Below, piece by piece: positions 33,901-42,969 of a stretch of DNA of 64,000 bases. The position numbers and the translations under genes were made by a program. The number at the start of each line of letters is the position of its first letter. Within the stretch, counting starts at the first letter, position 1. The DNA is from Ruminiclostridium sp. (GTDB lineage Bacteria; Bacillota; Clostridia; Oscillospirales; Ruminococcaceae): the NCBI GenBank assembly GCA_017625405.1, contig JAGALB010000027.1, forward strand, positions 1 to 64,000. The letters run 5' to 3'. The notes beneath the pieces are model-generated. The model was not told the origin of the DNA and did no database searches. It was given only the letters and a program-made list of their open reading frames with translations.

Positions 33901-34106
33901 CAAGAAAAACCAGATACAGCAAGTCCTCCGTTATTACTGCGGAGAATTTTGAAAATCTTAAAAAATACTGCGAAGCCTATGTGAATTCCATAGTGCTTCA
34001 GACAAAAAACGGCATGATAAGTGCCTGCCCCAAGGACGAAAACAGATGCGGATACTGTGAATACAGTCTTTTCTGCGGACATGAACGGAAGGAGGATGAG
34101 GAATGA
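30987..34106 (+). CDS. addB: ATP-dependent nuclease AddAB, subunit AddB
   Basis: Part of the helicase-nuclease that processes double-strand breaks for RecA, the Gram-positive counterpart of RecBCD. About 1040 residues. Walker A is GEAGTGKSS at the N-terminus. The C-terminal nuclease has VVDYKRGKNELPL (PD-(D/E)XK core). Cysteines in NCKYSFFC and the final CPKDENRCGYCEYSLFC match the Fe-S staple of AddB. The ATG at 30987 is chosen for the AAGGAG site; the frame is open 36 codons further upstream without homology. It overlaps addA by 4 bp (ATGA), indicating coupled translation. Confidence 0.95.
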   Translation: MLELIYGEAGTGKSSLLYNRIAEAAESGKKVFLFVPDQFSFEAEKRIYKTVKPPFGMNVTVTMISRAAQKILQLYGETKVYADDIVKTMLMTRVLKGLAAEGRLVYYRRQLKNKGFAGIMLGMISELRSGGVTPSSLRKAISDYSEEFSEILMNKLNDLSEIYTEYDALLTVSFDDRLDDVRRASELCCESGYFKDSVCFFDGFDEFSGSQYEFIKAVCASAEKTVFTVTTDALSTDKTVFMASSQLMQRLESMDDETVVTHMDKRYRGTPVCEMVRAQDIWQECDWICSQIHALTDEGYRYRDIAVLMPDKAYSRIMASAMEKYGISAFVDVPQPLIDKSVVRFIIYALQALSFETDDLLRYIKSGFVRQKNGKTISAIQADRLEQLCRCYDIEKRDWLKPFPERADPDGEMEQLRLEIITPLQEFRKKTENADGMEMTEALCDFICREMDIGKSIYALYLEGRDENGKVIVDKKKQDEYSSLWDDVVEILESAHEALRGSRINLAEFTDMLTAVFSSVEIAKPPQVLDAVTVGDVERSRFTRVKAVFICGMNQGVFPRSAKTAGNFTGAETQQLISCGINIGNDRTQRASSELFRLYRCVNLPEERLFITYPVLSDSFSQLAPSPYTEDIERHFGIRTKGADEYGAEFYCRTEKAAKRYLAKIYSDYSKTDEKKAVTRLLGSDPFDEITTAKNERHILSSENAGKLLDRKVYSPTALSGINNCKYSFFCRYGLGIKERDKRELGALLTGSTVHYCLERLLKEHGESIAVLSDEEITQHVKGSLSDYLKNELAEGFGAGERFSYQVKRLEELAVPAAMNIRESMAANQFEPMELERPVEYKFGDVTVKGICDRLDISKDGEYIRVVDYKRGKNELPLKSVYDGENLQMLLYLFGLCEETGKKPSAVLYQPIGAYADKKASATDIEADVAAIEEENAALHLANGLIIDESPDKKEADFINEVYNNLYKPGATRKTRYSKSSVITAENFENLKKYCEAYVNSIVLQTKNGMISACPKDENRCGYCEYSLFCGHERKEDEE

Positions 34107-37100
34107 GCACAGTCTGGACACCCGAACAGGAAAAAGCAATCAATTTCCGTGACGGCTCTGCAATCGTTTCTGCCGCCGCAGGAAGCGGAAAGACCGCAGT
34201 TCTTGTTGAAAGAGTCATAAAAATCCTTATGGACGAAGAAAATCCCGTTGATGCCGATAAGCTGGTAGTGGCTACCTTTACGGAAAAGGCGGCGGGCGAG
34301 CTTCAGACAAGACTCCAGAAGGCCCTTTCCGCCGCTATCGAGCAGAATCCTTCCGATACATATCTGAGAAGCCAGAGGGTAAAGCTTGAAGACGCAAGCA
34401 TATCCACAATCAGCAGCTTCTGCATGAAGCTTATCCGTGAAAACAGCGCATTTCTGGGACTTTCGCCCGATTTTTCAATAATTGATGAAGCGGAAGGCAG
34501 GCTTTTGTTCGACAAATCCCTTGACCGTGTAATGGCGGAATTCTACGAACAGGGCAGCGATGAGGAGAAAAATCTGCTCTACGACTGGTACGGCAGAGAA
34601 AACGACAGCGAGCTGTGTGAGGCAGTGACAACCATATACGATTTTATGAAGAAGCTGCCCTATCCCGAACAGTCCATGGCTCAGTGGCTGGATATGTATG
34701 ACAACCCGTCAGAATACAAGGAAAAGCTTGTTTCTGTATATCTAGAGATATGCGTAAAGCCTGAAGCGGAGAAAATGGCAGAGCTGCTTCCGAGAAATGC
34801 CGAGGCGTGGGACGAGGGCTGTACACCCTGTCTTGCTTCATGGAAATATATAATCGGCAATCTGCTGGGGATTTCGGGCGGGAATGACCCGTTCTTCTCT
34901 GCCGATGACTGCAGCATTGAAAATGCGCTGGGTATGGACCCTGTTCCGCCGAAAAGAGCCTCAAAGACCTATGATAACTCTGTGCAGAAGGCAGCGCACG
35001 ACAAGCTTTTAAAGATATGGGCAAAGCTCATACCTTATCTTATAGCGATACAGCATTTTGAGGAGAATATGACCGAGTGTGCTCCTGTACTGAGGGCGCT
35101 TATAGCTCTTGCGGTGAAGACCGATGAAGAATTTTCGGCACGCAAGCGTGCAAAAAACAAAATAGATTTTAGCGATGCGGAATATTTCGCACTTAAACTG
35201 CTTTCCGACGAAAATGCCGCAAGGGAAATCCGCAAAAGTGCGGCGGTTATAATAGTAGACGAATTTCAGGACAGCAACGATATCCAGTATGAAATCTTCA
35301 GCCGTCTTTCCGACAACGGAAAGAATCTGTTTTTCGTAGGCGATATCAAGCAGTCGATTTACCGCTTCCGTGGCGCCAATCCGGGAGTTTTTGCAAGAAT
35401 ACTTGAGGACAGCAGCTTTACGCCGATTTTCCTTAACCGCAATTTCAGAAGCTCTGAGGTTATCATAGAAAGCGTAAACGGCATTTTTGAAAAGACTATG
35501 ACCAGAAGCCTCGGAGAGGTGGATTACGATGAAAATGCAAAGCTTGTAAAGGGTGCGGTGCAGTATGCTCCCGATGAAAGCAACGGAACGGAGCTTGTGA
35601 GGGTTTACGGCAAGTGCAAGGAGGACGCCCGTGAAAGAGAGGGCGCATACATTGCTGACCGCATCAGACAGATGGTGGAAAGCGGATTTCAGGTTACGGA
35701 AAAGGATGGCACAAGACGCCCCTGCAATTACGGCGACTTTGCCGTGCTTATGGGAAAATACCGCAGCAATATACACATATATAAAAAGGCATTCGCCAAA
35801 GCAGGCATCCCCATTGACGCAAAAGAGGACGGCGCATATACCGACTACTACGAAATAAAGCTTATGCTCGCCCTGCTGCGGATTATCGACAATCCCTACT
35901 ATGACCGTGAGCTTATGGCAGTGCTGACCTTGCCGCCTTACAGCCTTACACCCGATGAAATGGCGGAAATAAAGCTTTCCTGCGGCAGAGCACCTTTATA
36001 TACAGGCGTTCGCAGGAGTGAAAATCCCAAAGCGGTGCGTTTCTGTGCAGAGCTGGATTCTCTGCGTGAATTTGCCGCAGAGCATTCGGTGGAACAGCTT
36101 ATACGATTCATATATGATAAAAGCGACGTTGTTACCGCTATACTTGCAACGGTGGACGGCGACAAGCGTGATTCCAACCTGAAGCTGCTCATAAGCCACG
36201 CAAGACGTTTTTCCGAAAACGGAATACGTGGACTTTACGATTTTCTCCAGTACATGGATATGGTCAGCAGAGGAGATGTCACCCTGACTCAGGCAAAAAG
36301 CGCCGAAAGCTCCGAAACTGCAGTGAAGCTTATGACAATTCACGGCTCAAAGGGTCTGGAATTCCCCATAACCTTTGTTTCAAACCTTTCTTCCGACCAC
36401 AAAACCCACAGCTCAGGCAAAATCATCACCGATATAAATCACGGCGTGGGAATGAGAGTGGTGCGTCATTCAAGCCATATAATCATTGATTCGTTTATGT
36501 TCAATATGATTGAAAAGCTTACGGAAATGCAGGAATTAAGCGAAGAAATGCGTCTTCTCTATGTGGCGGCTACCCGTGCAAAGGAAAAGCTCATCTTTAC
36601 AGCTCCCGTTACCTCAAAGGACAAGCACAAGGTGCATCTGCACTGGCTGGAAGCCAGCCGTGCGGTTGCAAAGGGAACAATAGAGGTGCGTAACGTTTTC
36701 GGCTATAAAGCGGAAAAACGTAACAAAAACGACGAAAACCCGACAGAATCCGCTGTTCTGAAGCCTTTTGCAAGCTACGGATTTCCTGAATATACCGCAG
36801 TTCCCGCAAAGGTTACCGCTACACAGGTGGGTGTAAGAAGCGTGGACGATTTTGCAGAAACGGTCAGCGGTGTTGACCGCTTCCTGAAGACGCCCACATT
36901 TATAAAAGGTGAAAACAAGACCAGGCTCAGCGGAAAGAAGAAGGGCGACGCCTATCACAAGGCGATGGAGCTGCTTGATTTTTCGGGCGATGTATCCCAG
37001 CTGGACGAGCTTTACAAAAAAGGAAAGCTTTCCGACAGGGAAAGGGATTGCATTGACACAGAGGAGGTAAAGGCTTTTCTCGAAAGCGGCCTTTGCAGAC

Positions 37101-37411
37101 GTATAACGGAAAGCGGCAATGTTTTCAAGGAGTTCCCCATTTTCTGCGAGTACTGCCCCGAAGGCTTCCCCGATAATGAGGAAAAGCCCTTTGTCCAGGG
37201 TATAGCCGACCTTTACTTTGTGGAAAACGGAGAAATCGTTCTGGTGGACTACAAGACAAACCGTAATACCGACCCCGATGTTCTTCGTGAAGAATACGAG
37301 GGACAGCTGAAAATCTATGCCAACGCCCTGGAAAAAATGACCTGTATGAAGGTAAAGGAATGCTGGCTGTGGGCATTTACGGCAAAAAAGGCAATAAAAA
37401 TCGACACATGA
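34103..37411 (+). CDS. addA: ATP-dependent helicase-nuclease AddAB, subunit AddA
   Basis: UvrD-family helicase subunit of AddAB. 1102 residues. Walker A is AAAGSGKTAVLVERV near residue 24; the DEAD-type box is VDEFQDSND; motif III/IV region VGDIKQSIYRFRGA; motif V/VI HGSKGLEFP and YVAATRAKEKL. The C-terminal nuclease carries VLVDYKTNR. The length is slightly below the usual ~1200. No Chi recognition can be judged. Translation is coupled to addB by the 4-bp overlap. Confidence 0.96.
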   Translation: MSTVWTPEQEKAINFRDGSAIVSAAAGSGKTAVLVERVIKILMDEENPVDADKLVVATFTEKAAGELQTRLQKALSAAIEQNPSDTYLRSQRVKLEDASISTISSFCMKLIRENSAFLGLSPDFSIIDEAEGRLLFDKSLDRVMAEFYEQGSDEEKNLLYDWYGRENDSELCEAVTTIYDFMKKLPYPEQSMAQWLDMYDNPSEYKEKLVSVYLEICVKPEAEKMAELLPRNAEAWDEGCTPCLASWKYIIGNLLGISGGNDPFFSADDCSIENALGMDPVPPKRASKTYDNSVQKAAHDKLLKIWAKLIPYLIAIQHFEENMTECAPVLRALIALAVKTDEEFSARKRAKNKIDFSDAEYFALKLLSDENAAREIRKSAAVIIVDEFQDSNDIQYEIFSRLSDNGKNLFFVGDIKQSIYRFRGANPGVFARILEDSSFTPIFLNRNFRSSEVIIESVNGIFEKTMTRSLGEVDYDENAKLVKGAVQYAPDESNGTELVRVYGKCKEDAREREGAYIADRIRQMVESGFQVTEKDGTRRPCNYGDFAVLMGKYRSNIHIYKKAFAKAGIPIDAKEDGAYTDYYEIKLMLALLRIIDNPYYDRELMAVLTLPPYSLTPDEMAEIKLSCGRAPLYTGVRRSENPKAVRFCAELDSLREFAAEHSVEQLIRFIYDKSDVVTAILATVDGDKRDSNLKLLISHARRFSENGIRGLYDFLQYMDMVSRGDVTLTQAKSAESSETAVKLMTIHGSKGLEFPITFVSNLSSDHKTHSSGKIITDINHGVGMRVVRHSSHIIIDSFMFNMIEKLTEMQELSEEMRLLYVAATRAKEKLIFTAPVTSKDKHKVHLHWLEASRAVAKGTIEVRNVFGYKAEKRNKNDENPTESAVLKPFASYGFPEYTAVPAKVTATQVGVRSVDDFAETVSGVDRFLKTPTFIKGENKTRLSGKKKGDAYHKAMELLDFSGDVSQLDELYKKGKLSDRERDCIDTEEVKAFLESGLCRRITESGNVFKEFPIFCEYCPEGFPDNEEKPFVQGIADLYFVENGEIVLVDYKTNRNTDPDVLREEYEGQLKIYANALEKMTCMKVKECWLWAFTAKKAIKIDT

Positions 37412-37465
37412 TGAATTTTGTAGAAAATTACTAAAAATTTTATTCATTTATTGTAAAAAAAGGTA

Positions 37466-37494
37466 TTGATTTTTTTGCGGTTATATGGTATGAT
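37466..37494 (+). promoter_or_regulatory. Promoter of the surface-protein gene
   Basis: TTGATT (37466-37471), 17-bp spacer, TATGAT (37489-37494), with an ~55-base leader and GGAGG site. Confidence 0.75.
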
Positions 37495-37557
37495 GTAAAC
37501 GATATATCGTGCGTAGATACGGTATTCAGAAATATTTTTATGGAGGATTCAGAAAAA

Positions 37558-38307
37558 ATGAAAATGAGAAAAGTTTTAGCAGCTCTCGCTGCAGCAGCTG
37601 TTGCTACAACAGCTATGGCTACAGTTGCTTCCGCAGCTGATTATAACGCTTACATTGCTTTCCAGACAACACAGTACTCTTTCCGTAATGGTTGGTCTGA
37701 TGCCGGCTACGGTGCTGCTACACCTTACCACGCAGGCAGCTACATCGTATGGGGCGCTGGTGATTATCCCGAAGAAACATATCCCCAGTACGAAGACAAC
37801 TTCGACTACGATATCAACGGTTATACCCTTCCCGCTACATATGTTGATACAGTTGTTTCCGGCGACGGCACATACACAGTTGAAGCTAAGGATCTTGACT
37901 GGTCCGTAACAGGCGACAGCGCTTTCAACCTCATCCAGGTTTCCACAGATTTACCTGCTGACGGTAGCGTAACAATCACAAACGCTAAGATCATCGTTGA
38001 CGGTGCTGAAACAGCTTCCATCGACAACCCCGCTTGCGAAGGTACAGAATACTTAACAATCAACCTCTGCAACATCTGGAACACAGAAGTTGCTGCTTAC
38101 ACAGGCGCATTCCCCACAAAGTCCCTCGCAGTTGAATTCACAGTTTCCGGTCTCGGTGCTGCTGAAGCTCCCGCTGCTGGCGACGTTGCTGCTTCCACAG
38201 ATTCCACAAAGGGCTCCCCTGACACAGGTATCGAAGACGTAGCAGTTATCGGCGGTCTTGCAGTTCTCGCAGGCGCAGCTATCGCTTTCACAAGAAAGAG
38301 AAAGTAA
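37558..38307 (+). CDS. Secreted surface protein with sortase-like C-terminal sorting signal
   Basis: About 249 residues. Signal peptide MKMRKVLAALAAAAVATTAMATVASA is followed by a mature acidic/aromatic domain with no recognised fold. The C-terminus has Ala/Ser-rich spacer, SPDTG, a hydrophobic stretch (VAVIGGLAVLAGAAIAF) and the basic tail TRKRK: the three parts of a wall-sorting signal, with SPDTG in place of LPXTG. Codon use (GCT, GCA, ACA, TTC, AAC) is more biased than in its neighbours, as in abundant proteins. It has its own promoter and terminator. A structural surface role is inferred. Confidence 0.75.
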   Translation: MKMRKVLAALAAAAVATTAMATVASAADYNAYIAFQTTQYSFRNGWSDAGYGAATPYHAGSYIVWGAGDYPEETYPQYEDNFDYDINGYTLPATYVDTVVSGDGTYTVEAKDLDWSVTGDSAFNLIQVSTDLPADGSVTITNAKIIVDGAETASIDNPACEGTEYLTINLCNIWNTEVAAYTGAFPTKSLAVEFTVSGLGAAEAPAAGDVAASTDSTKGSPDTGIEDVAVIGGLAVLAGAAIAFTRKRK

Positions 38308-38325
38308 TTAATCTTACTTGAATAA

Positions 38326-38355
38326 AAAGGACCTCCGTAATAACGGAGGTCTTTT
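38326..38355 (+). terminator. Terminator of the surface-protein gene
   Basis: GACCTCCGT/ACGGAGGTC 9-bp stem with AATA loop and TTTT. Confidence 0.9.
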
Positions 38356-38378
38356 GCTTATAGGATAAAGGAGCAGAT

Positions 38379-39776
38379 ATGTCAAAGGTACTTGTTTTTG
38401 ATTTCGGTGCATCCTCTGCACGTGCGATTATAGTTGAAACTGACGGCGAAAGCCTTAAAACCGAGGAAATACACCGCTTTCCCAACAACCCCATAACAGT
38501 GGATGGCACTCTTTACTGGGATATCGACACCTTGCTGGATGAGGTGAAAACCGCTCTTCAGAAAGCCGACGGTTACGGCTTTGAGGCGGTTTCAATCGAC
38601 ACATGGGGTGTGGATTTTGCTGTTCTGGACGAGGACGGAAATTACATAGAACGTCCTGTTCACTACCGTGACAAGCGCACGGCGGCGGTGATTGACGAGG
38701 TAAACGCCCTTTTCGGAGGTGCGGATAAGCTTTATGAAAAGACGGGAATCCAGCCCCAGTGGTTCAACACCATATATCAGCTGTATGCCCTTAAAAAAGC
38801 ACGTCCCGAAAGCCTCAGAAAAGGTGCAAGGCTGCTTATGATGCCTGACCTTATCGCTCATTATCTTACAGGCGCATTCCGCAACGAGTATGCGGAAGCT
38901 TCAACCAGCGGTATGCTTGACCCTGAAACAAAGCAGTGGAGCAGGGGAATTCTTGATACGCTCGGCATTGACCCCGATATTTTCTGCCCCATGATAAATT
39001 CAGGGGAAATATACGGCTTTTTAAAGTCGGATTTCACACGCAGACGAATGAACATTCCCGTGGTTGCCGTTCCAAGCCACGATACAGCGGCGGCGGTTGC
39101 GGCTGTTCCTGCGGAGGAAGACGAGTTCCTTTTTATAAGTACAGGAACATGGGCGCTGTTCGGCACAGAGCTTCAATCTCCCGTTATCAGCGGTGAAGCG
39201 TACAGGGCAGGGCTTACCAACGAGGGCGGCCACAGCGGAACAGTAACATTCCTGAAAAATATTATGGGAATGTGGCTGTTTCAGGAGATAAAGCGTGACC
39301 TTGAAGCAAAAGGCACGCCCATGAGCTACAACGAAATGGAAAAACTGGCGGAAAATGCGGCTGAATCCGTTTCGTTCATAAATCCCAACGACGAAAGCTT
39401 TGCACAGCCGGGAGATATGATTGAAAAAATACGCTCTGCCGTGGAAAAGTCGGGACAGCAGCCCCTTTCCGACACAGCCTCGGTTATCCGTTGTGTTTAT
39501 GACAGTCTTGCGGCGGAATTTGCACGGACAGCTGAGGATATAGAGAAAATCACAGGCAGAAGCTACGGAAAAATCTATATGTTCGGCGGCGGCACAAAGG
39601 ACAGCCTTATATGCAGGCTTACGGCGAAGGCTTCGGGCAAAAAGGTGGTTGCAGGACCTACCGAAGCAACCTCTGTGGGCAATGCACTCTGTGCATTTGT
39701 CGGCTCGGGAGTTATTTCTTCCGTGAAAGAGGCAAGGCAGATTGTTATTAAAGCAGGGATGACAAGAGAATATTAA
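38379..39776 (+). CDS. rhaB: Rhamnulokinase
   Basis: Phosphorylates L-rhamnulose in rhamnose breakdown. 465 residues of the FGGY sugar-kinase fold: N-terminal VFDFGASSARA phosphate loop, TWGVDFAVLD with the catalytic Asp region, QPQWFNTIYQLYAL substrate segment, FISTGTWALFG and the C-terminal GGGTKDSL. This substrate pattern matches RhaB more closely than xylulose or fucose kinases. No other rhamnose genes are adjacent, so it appears as a single gene, which leaves some doubt about the true substrate. Confidence 0.9.
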   Translation: MSKVLVFDFGASSARAIIVETDGESLKTEEIHRFPNNPITVDGTLYWDIDTLLDEVKTALQKADGYGFEAVSIDTWGVDFAVLDEDGNYIERPVHYRDKRTAAVIDEVNALFGGADKLYEKTGIQPQWFNTIYQLYALKKARPESLRKGARLLMMPDLIAHYLTGAFRNEYAEASTSGMLDPETKQWSRGILDTLGIDPDIFCPMINSGEIYGFLKSDFTRRRMNIPVVAVPSHDTAAAVAAVPAEEDEFLFISTGTWALFGTELQSPVISGEAYRAGLTNEGGHSGTVTFLKNIMGMWLFQEIKRDLEAKGTPMSYNEMEKLAENAAESVSFINPNDESFAQPGDMIEKIRSAVEKSGQQPLSDTASVIRCVYDSLAAEFARTAEDIEKITGRSYGKIYMFGGGTKDSLICRLTAKASGKKVVAGPTEATSVGNALCAFVGSGVISSVKEARQIVIKAGMTREY

Positions 39777-39783
39777 TGAAAAA

Positions 39784-39816
39784 TCCTGAGAAGCGGAAGC
39801 TTCTCAGGAGTTTTTT
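39784..39816 (+). terminator. Terminator of rhaB
   Basis: TCCTGAGAAGC/GCTTCTCAGGA stem, GGAA loop, then six Ts. Confidence 0.92.
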
Positions 39817-39852
39817 ACTTATATCATCGACAAATTGGAATTTAATTTTGCT

Positions 39853-40476
39853 TTAAACCAAGAGAAGTAATCCTAAAAACATAACAGCACCGGCAATGTT
39901 CCCTTTCGCCGGCAATTTTGTAGGAAGAAGCAGTATCATAATAACCAATGTGTTAAATATACACGCCCACATCGGCAGAGATGTATTACCAGATACTATC
40001 ATAATAAACAATGTTACCACAAAAGTAAGCAGACCTGCATAACCGACATACATTGTCGGAAAAGTCTTTTTTTGAAATTCAAGCACAGCTTCTCTTGCTT
40101 CATTTGTTCTTCCGAGCCTTATGTACATCCACTCAACAACGCCGCAGAACACATGATGCGTTACAATCGGGATCAGGAATATAACCGCAGATATAAACAT
40201 TATTACAGAAGCTGTTTCAGAAAATTCAATCATCCAATTACAGAGTTCAAAATAACCAAAACTAAACATTGTTATTGCCAGCGTTCCAAGCAGCATTGAT
40301 GATAGCGGAAATGAAAGAGGCATATCCTTAAACATCTCCGACATTTTATCAGCATCATTTATGTCTTTAAGGTTTAGTCGTCCCTTTTTGGAATAGCCGA
40401 GCAAGCAATCGGTTACTCCGCATATTATGTGCCCTATTATTGCCAATAAAAATGCTATTATTCCCATTATTCTCAC
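39853..40476 (-). CDS. Membrane protein of unknown function
   Basis: 207 residues with five or six membrane segments (GIIAFLLAIIGHIICGV, SSMLLGTLAITMFSFGYF, VIMFISAVIFLIPIVTHHVFCG and others). Histidines and cysteines within the helices (GHIICGV, THHVFCGVVEW) are notable and could bind a metal or haem, but no known family motif is assured. It is a single gene, more AT-rich than the neighbouring rhaB. Its ribosome site is weak. Confidence 0.65.
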   Translation of the reverse strand: MRIMGIIAFLLAIIGHIICGVTDCLLGYSKKGRLNLKDINDADKMSEMFKDMPLSFPLSSMLLGTLAITMFSFGYFELCNWMIEFSETASVIMFISAVIFLIPIVTHHVFCGVVEWMYIRLGRTNEAREAVLEFQKKTFPTMYVGYAGLLTFVVTLFIMIVSGNTSLPMWACIFNTLVIMILLLPTKLPAKGNIAGAVMFLGLLLLV

Positions 40477-40586
40477 CTGTTTTCTTCCATAGTCAAAGTT
40501 TGAAAAATAATTAGTCAGATTGTCAAATTCTTATTTATCATTGAGTTAATTATAACAAAGTATCCATATAAAGTCAATGATACAGG

Positions 40587-40725
40587 CAAAACCTGCTTAC
40601 CCGCAGGTGCGGCTTCTGAGGATTCCCCATGTTCCGAAACGGCGGCGGACGGGTCTTGCAGTTTTTGCGCTCCTTGCGTCGCACAAAACCTGCTTACCCG
40701 CAGTGCGGCTTCTGAGGATTCCCCA
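40587..40725. repeat. Pair of 42-43-bp direct repeats next to tRNA-Leu
   Basis: CAAAACCTGCTTACCCGCAG... at 40587-40629 is repeated at 40684-40725 with one base missing; the period is 97 bp. Each has a CTGC/GCAG hairpin and ends GAGGATTCCCCA. The 50-bp stretch between copies is GC-rich. The remainder of 40477-40586 holds nothing recognised. Confidence 0.85.
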
Positions 40726-40735
40726 CACCACAGAA

Positions 40736-40774
40736 ACCAAAAGAAGCCACACCCTTTGCGGTGTAGCTTCTTTT
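40736..40774 (-). terminator. Terminator of tRNA-Leu
   Basis: Inverted repeat AAAAGAAGCYACACC/GGTGTAGCTTCTTTT directly after the tRNA on the minus strand, ending in Ts. Confidence 0.85.
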
Positions 40775-40860
40775 GGTGCCGGCGGCGGGGGTCGAACCCG
40801 CACGGTATTGCTACCAACGGATTTTGAGTCCGTCACGTCTGCCAATTCCATCACGCCGGC
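40774..40860 (-). tRNA. tRNA-Leu (anticodon CAA)
   Basis: A class II tRNA read on the minus strand. The acceptor stem is GCCGGCG/CGCCGGC with discriminator A and encoded CCA. The anticodon stem ACGGA/TCCGT holds the loop CTCAAAA, giving CAA, which reads UUG. A long variable arm (TTGGTAGCAATACC region) and the T-arm GCGGGTTCGACCCCCGC are present. Confidence 0.96.
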
Positions 40861-40955
40861 GTTATTATTGCTGAAACAGCGTATATTAGTATATCATAAA
40901 CGTAGAAAAACGTCAAGCAAAATCGACTTTTTTTAAAAAAATCTTAAAAATTACC

Positions 40956-40984
40956 TTGACAATTTGGTAAAAATGTATTAAAAT
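40956..40984 (+). promoter_or_regulatory. Promoter of rny
   Basis: TTGACA (40956-40961), 17-bp spacer, TAAAAT (40979-40984). Start of transcription expected near 40992. Confidence 0.75.
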
Positions 40985-40991
40985 TATATCT

Positions 40992-41273
40992 GTGAATATG
41001 TTGTATGGATTTTAAACCATTTATATACAGCTATTTTTCATTTTTTACCACCCGGTTTTATATATACTACCCACAGCATTTTTATATTTATTTGAGGCAA
41101 TTTATTATAGATTTTATTGATTTTAATCACGAATTTGATGAAATTTAAATGTTTCAACTGAATATTTTCACAAGTCGGAGCGATAACCGCAGCAAGCGTT
41201 ACCGCCTCTTTCTGCGTTTTCCTGGGAGTGGTGTATCATCTTATCGGGAATTTTATAGAAGGAGGAACTGGAC
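40992..41273 (+). other. Long 5' leader of rny
   Basis: About 280 bases between the promoter and the RNase Y start codon without a gene. It is U- and A-rich, with one GC-richer segment (41170-41250) before the GGAGGA ribosome site. No known riboswitch is recognised. Long leaders on RNase genes sometimes permit autoregulation by cleavage; that is only a possibility here. Confidence 0.5.
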
Positions 41274-42872
41274 ATGGATTTAGTGCTTGCAATTGCGCTT
41301 ATTGTTGCGGCTTTACTTATTGGTGCGGCAGTTTCGGGCTTTATCTTTTTCCGTATGGGTATCGAACACAGAAAAAGAGACGCTGAAGCTCAGATTGAAT
41401 CCGCTGAGAAAGAAGCACAGCGCATAGTGTCCGAAGCCCGTGAGAAAGCGGCTACTGAAAAGAAAACAAAACTGGTTGAAGCCAAAGACGAAATCTACCG
41501 CATGAGAGGACAGGCGGAAAAGGAAATCCAGAAGCTCAAGACTGAAACGGAAAAGGAGCTTAAGGAAAGACGTTCCGAACTGACACGCTCAGAACGCAGA
41601 CTTCAGCAGAAGGAGGAGAATCTCGACAAGAAGAACGATAAGATCGAAAAGCTTGAAGAGTCCCTCGCAAACAAGAACAAGAAGGCAGAGGAACAGCTCG
41701 CCGAAGCCGAATCTATCAAGAAGAGCCAGCTTGATATTCTCGAAAGAATTTCAGGCTTTACTACCGAGCAGGCCAAGGAACACCTTCTCCAGGTGCTCGA
41801 CAATGAGCTTGACCACGAAAAGGCAATGCGTATCGTTGCTTTTGAACAGCGCATCAAGGACGAATGCGAAGACAAGGCAAGAAGCCACATTTCTCTCGCT
41901 ATTGCACGTCTTTCCGCTGAAACTGTATCCGAAATGACCGTATCGGTTGTTCCGCTTCCCAATGACGAAATGAAGGGCCGTATCATCGGCCGTGAGGGTA
42001 GAAATATCCGTACTCTCGAACAGCTTACAGGTGTTGACCTCATTATTGACGATACTCCCGAAGCTATCACACTTTCCAGCCACGACAAGGTTCGTCGTGA
42101 AATCGCAAGAATTGCTCTTGAACGCCTTATTCAGGACGGCAGAATCCATCCCACACGTATCGAGGAAATGGTTGACCGTGCAAGACGTGAGGTTGAGCAG
42201 AAGATCCGCCAGGAAGGCGAACGTGCTATTCTCGAAACCAACGTAAACGGCCTTAACCCTGAGCTTGTAAAGCTCCTCGGTCGTCTTTACTACCGCACAT
42301 CCTACAGCCAGAACGTACTTGCTCACTCCATCGAGGTTGCACACCTCGCAGGTATGCTTGCTGACGAACTGGGTGTTGACGCAAATCTCGCACGCCGTGC
42401 AGGTCTTTTACACGATATCGGTAAGGCTCTCAGCATGGAAATCGAAGGCTCCCACGTACATATCGGTGTTGATGTATGCCGCAAGTACAAGGAAAGCGCT
42501 GATGTTATCCACGCTATTGAAGCTCACCACGGCGATGTTGAGGCAAAGACAGTTGTTGCCTGCCTTGTTCAGGCTGCCGACGCTATCAGCGCAGCACGTC
42601 CTGCAGCAAGAAGCGAAAACTATGAAAACTACATCAAGCGTTTACAGAAGCTTGAGGAAATCTGCTCCTCCTTCGGCGGCGTAGACAAGTCTTATGCTAT
42701 CCAGGCAGGCCGTGAAATCAGAATCATGATCAAGCCTGATGCTGTAAATGACGATAAGATGGTTGTTCTCGCAAGAGAAATTGCGCAGAAGATTGAAAAG
42801 GAAATGGAATATCCCGGACAGATCAAGATCAATCTTATCCGTGAAAGCCGTGCAATCGACTACGCCAAGTAG
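41274..42872 (+). CDS. rny: Ribonuclease Y
   Basis: Membrane-attached endoribonuclease that starts mRNA decay in Gram-positives. 532 residues. An N-terminal membrane segment ([23 protein letters not shown]) leads into a ~150-residue charged coiled coil. The KH domain has [19 protein letters not shown]; the HD domain has [14 protein letters not shown] and IEAHHGD, with the metal-binding His-Asp. The length and domain order are standard. GGAGGA precedes the ATG. The end is followed by a variant post-stop hairpin and an intrinsic terminator. Confidence 0.97.
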   Translation: MDLVLAIALIVAALLIGAAVSGFIFFRMGIEHRKRDAEAQIESAEKEAQRIVSEAREKAATEKKTKLVEAKDEIYRMRGQAEKEIQKLKTETEKELKERRSELTRSERRLQQKEENLDKKNDKIEKLEESLANKNKKAEEQLAEAESIKKSQLDILERISGFTTEQAKEHLLQVLDNELDHEKAMRIVAFEQRIKDECEDKARSHISLAIARLSAETVSEMTVSVVPLPNDEMKGRIIGREGRNIRTLEQLTGVDLIIDDTPEAITLSSHDKVRREIARIALERLIQDGRIHPTRIEEMVDRARREVEQKIRQEGERAILETNVNGLNPELVKLLGRLYYRTSYSQNVLAHSIEVAHLAGMLADELGVDANLARRAGLLHDIGKALSMEIEGSHVHIGVDVCRKYKESADVIHAIEAHHGDVEAKTVVACLVQAADAISAARPAARSENYENYIKRLQKLEEICSSFGGVDKSYAIQAGREIRIMIKPDAVNDDKMVVLAREIAQKIEKEMEYPGQIKINLIRESRAIDYAK

Positions 42873-42930
42873 TCTGCGACTACTGGCAATTCCGCCTTTT
42901 GCAAAACTCAATAAATCTCAAGCAATGAAT

Positions 42931-42967
42931 AACGGCGGAGTCGCAAAATGCGGATTCCGCCGTTTTT
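42931..42967 (+). terminator. Terminator of rny
   Basis: AACGGCGGA/TCCGCCGTT 9-bp stem followed by five Ts; the loop contains GCAAAATGC, also seen in the 24975-25048 hairpin cluster. Between the rny stop and this stem is TAGTCTGCGACTA then CTGGCAATTCCGCC, a variant of the post-stop motif. Confidence 0.88.
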
Positions 42968-42969
42968 GC

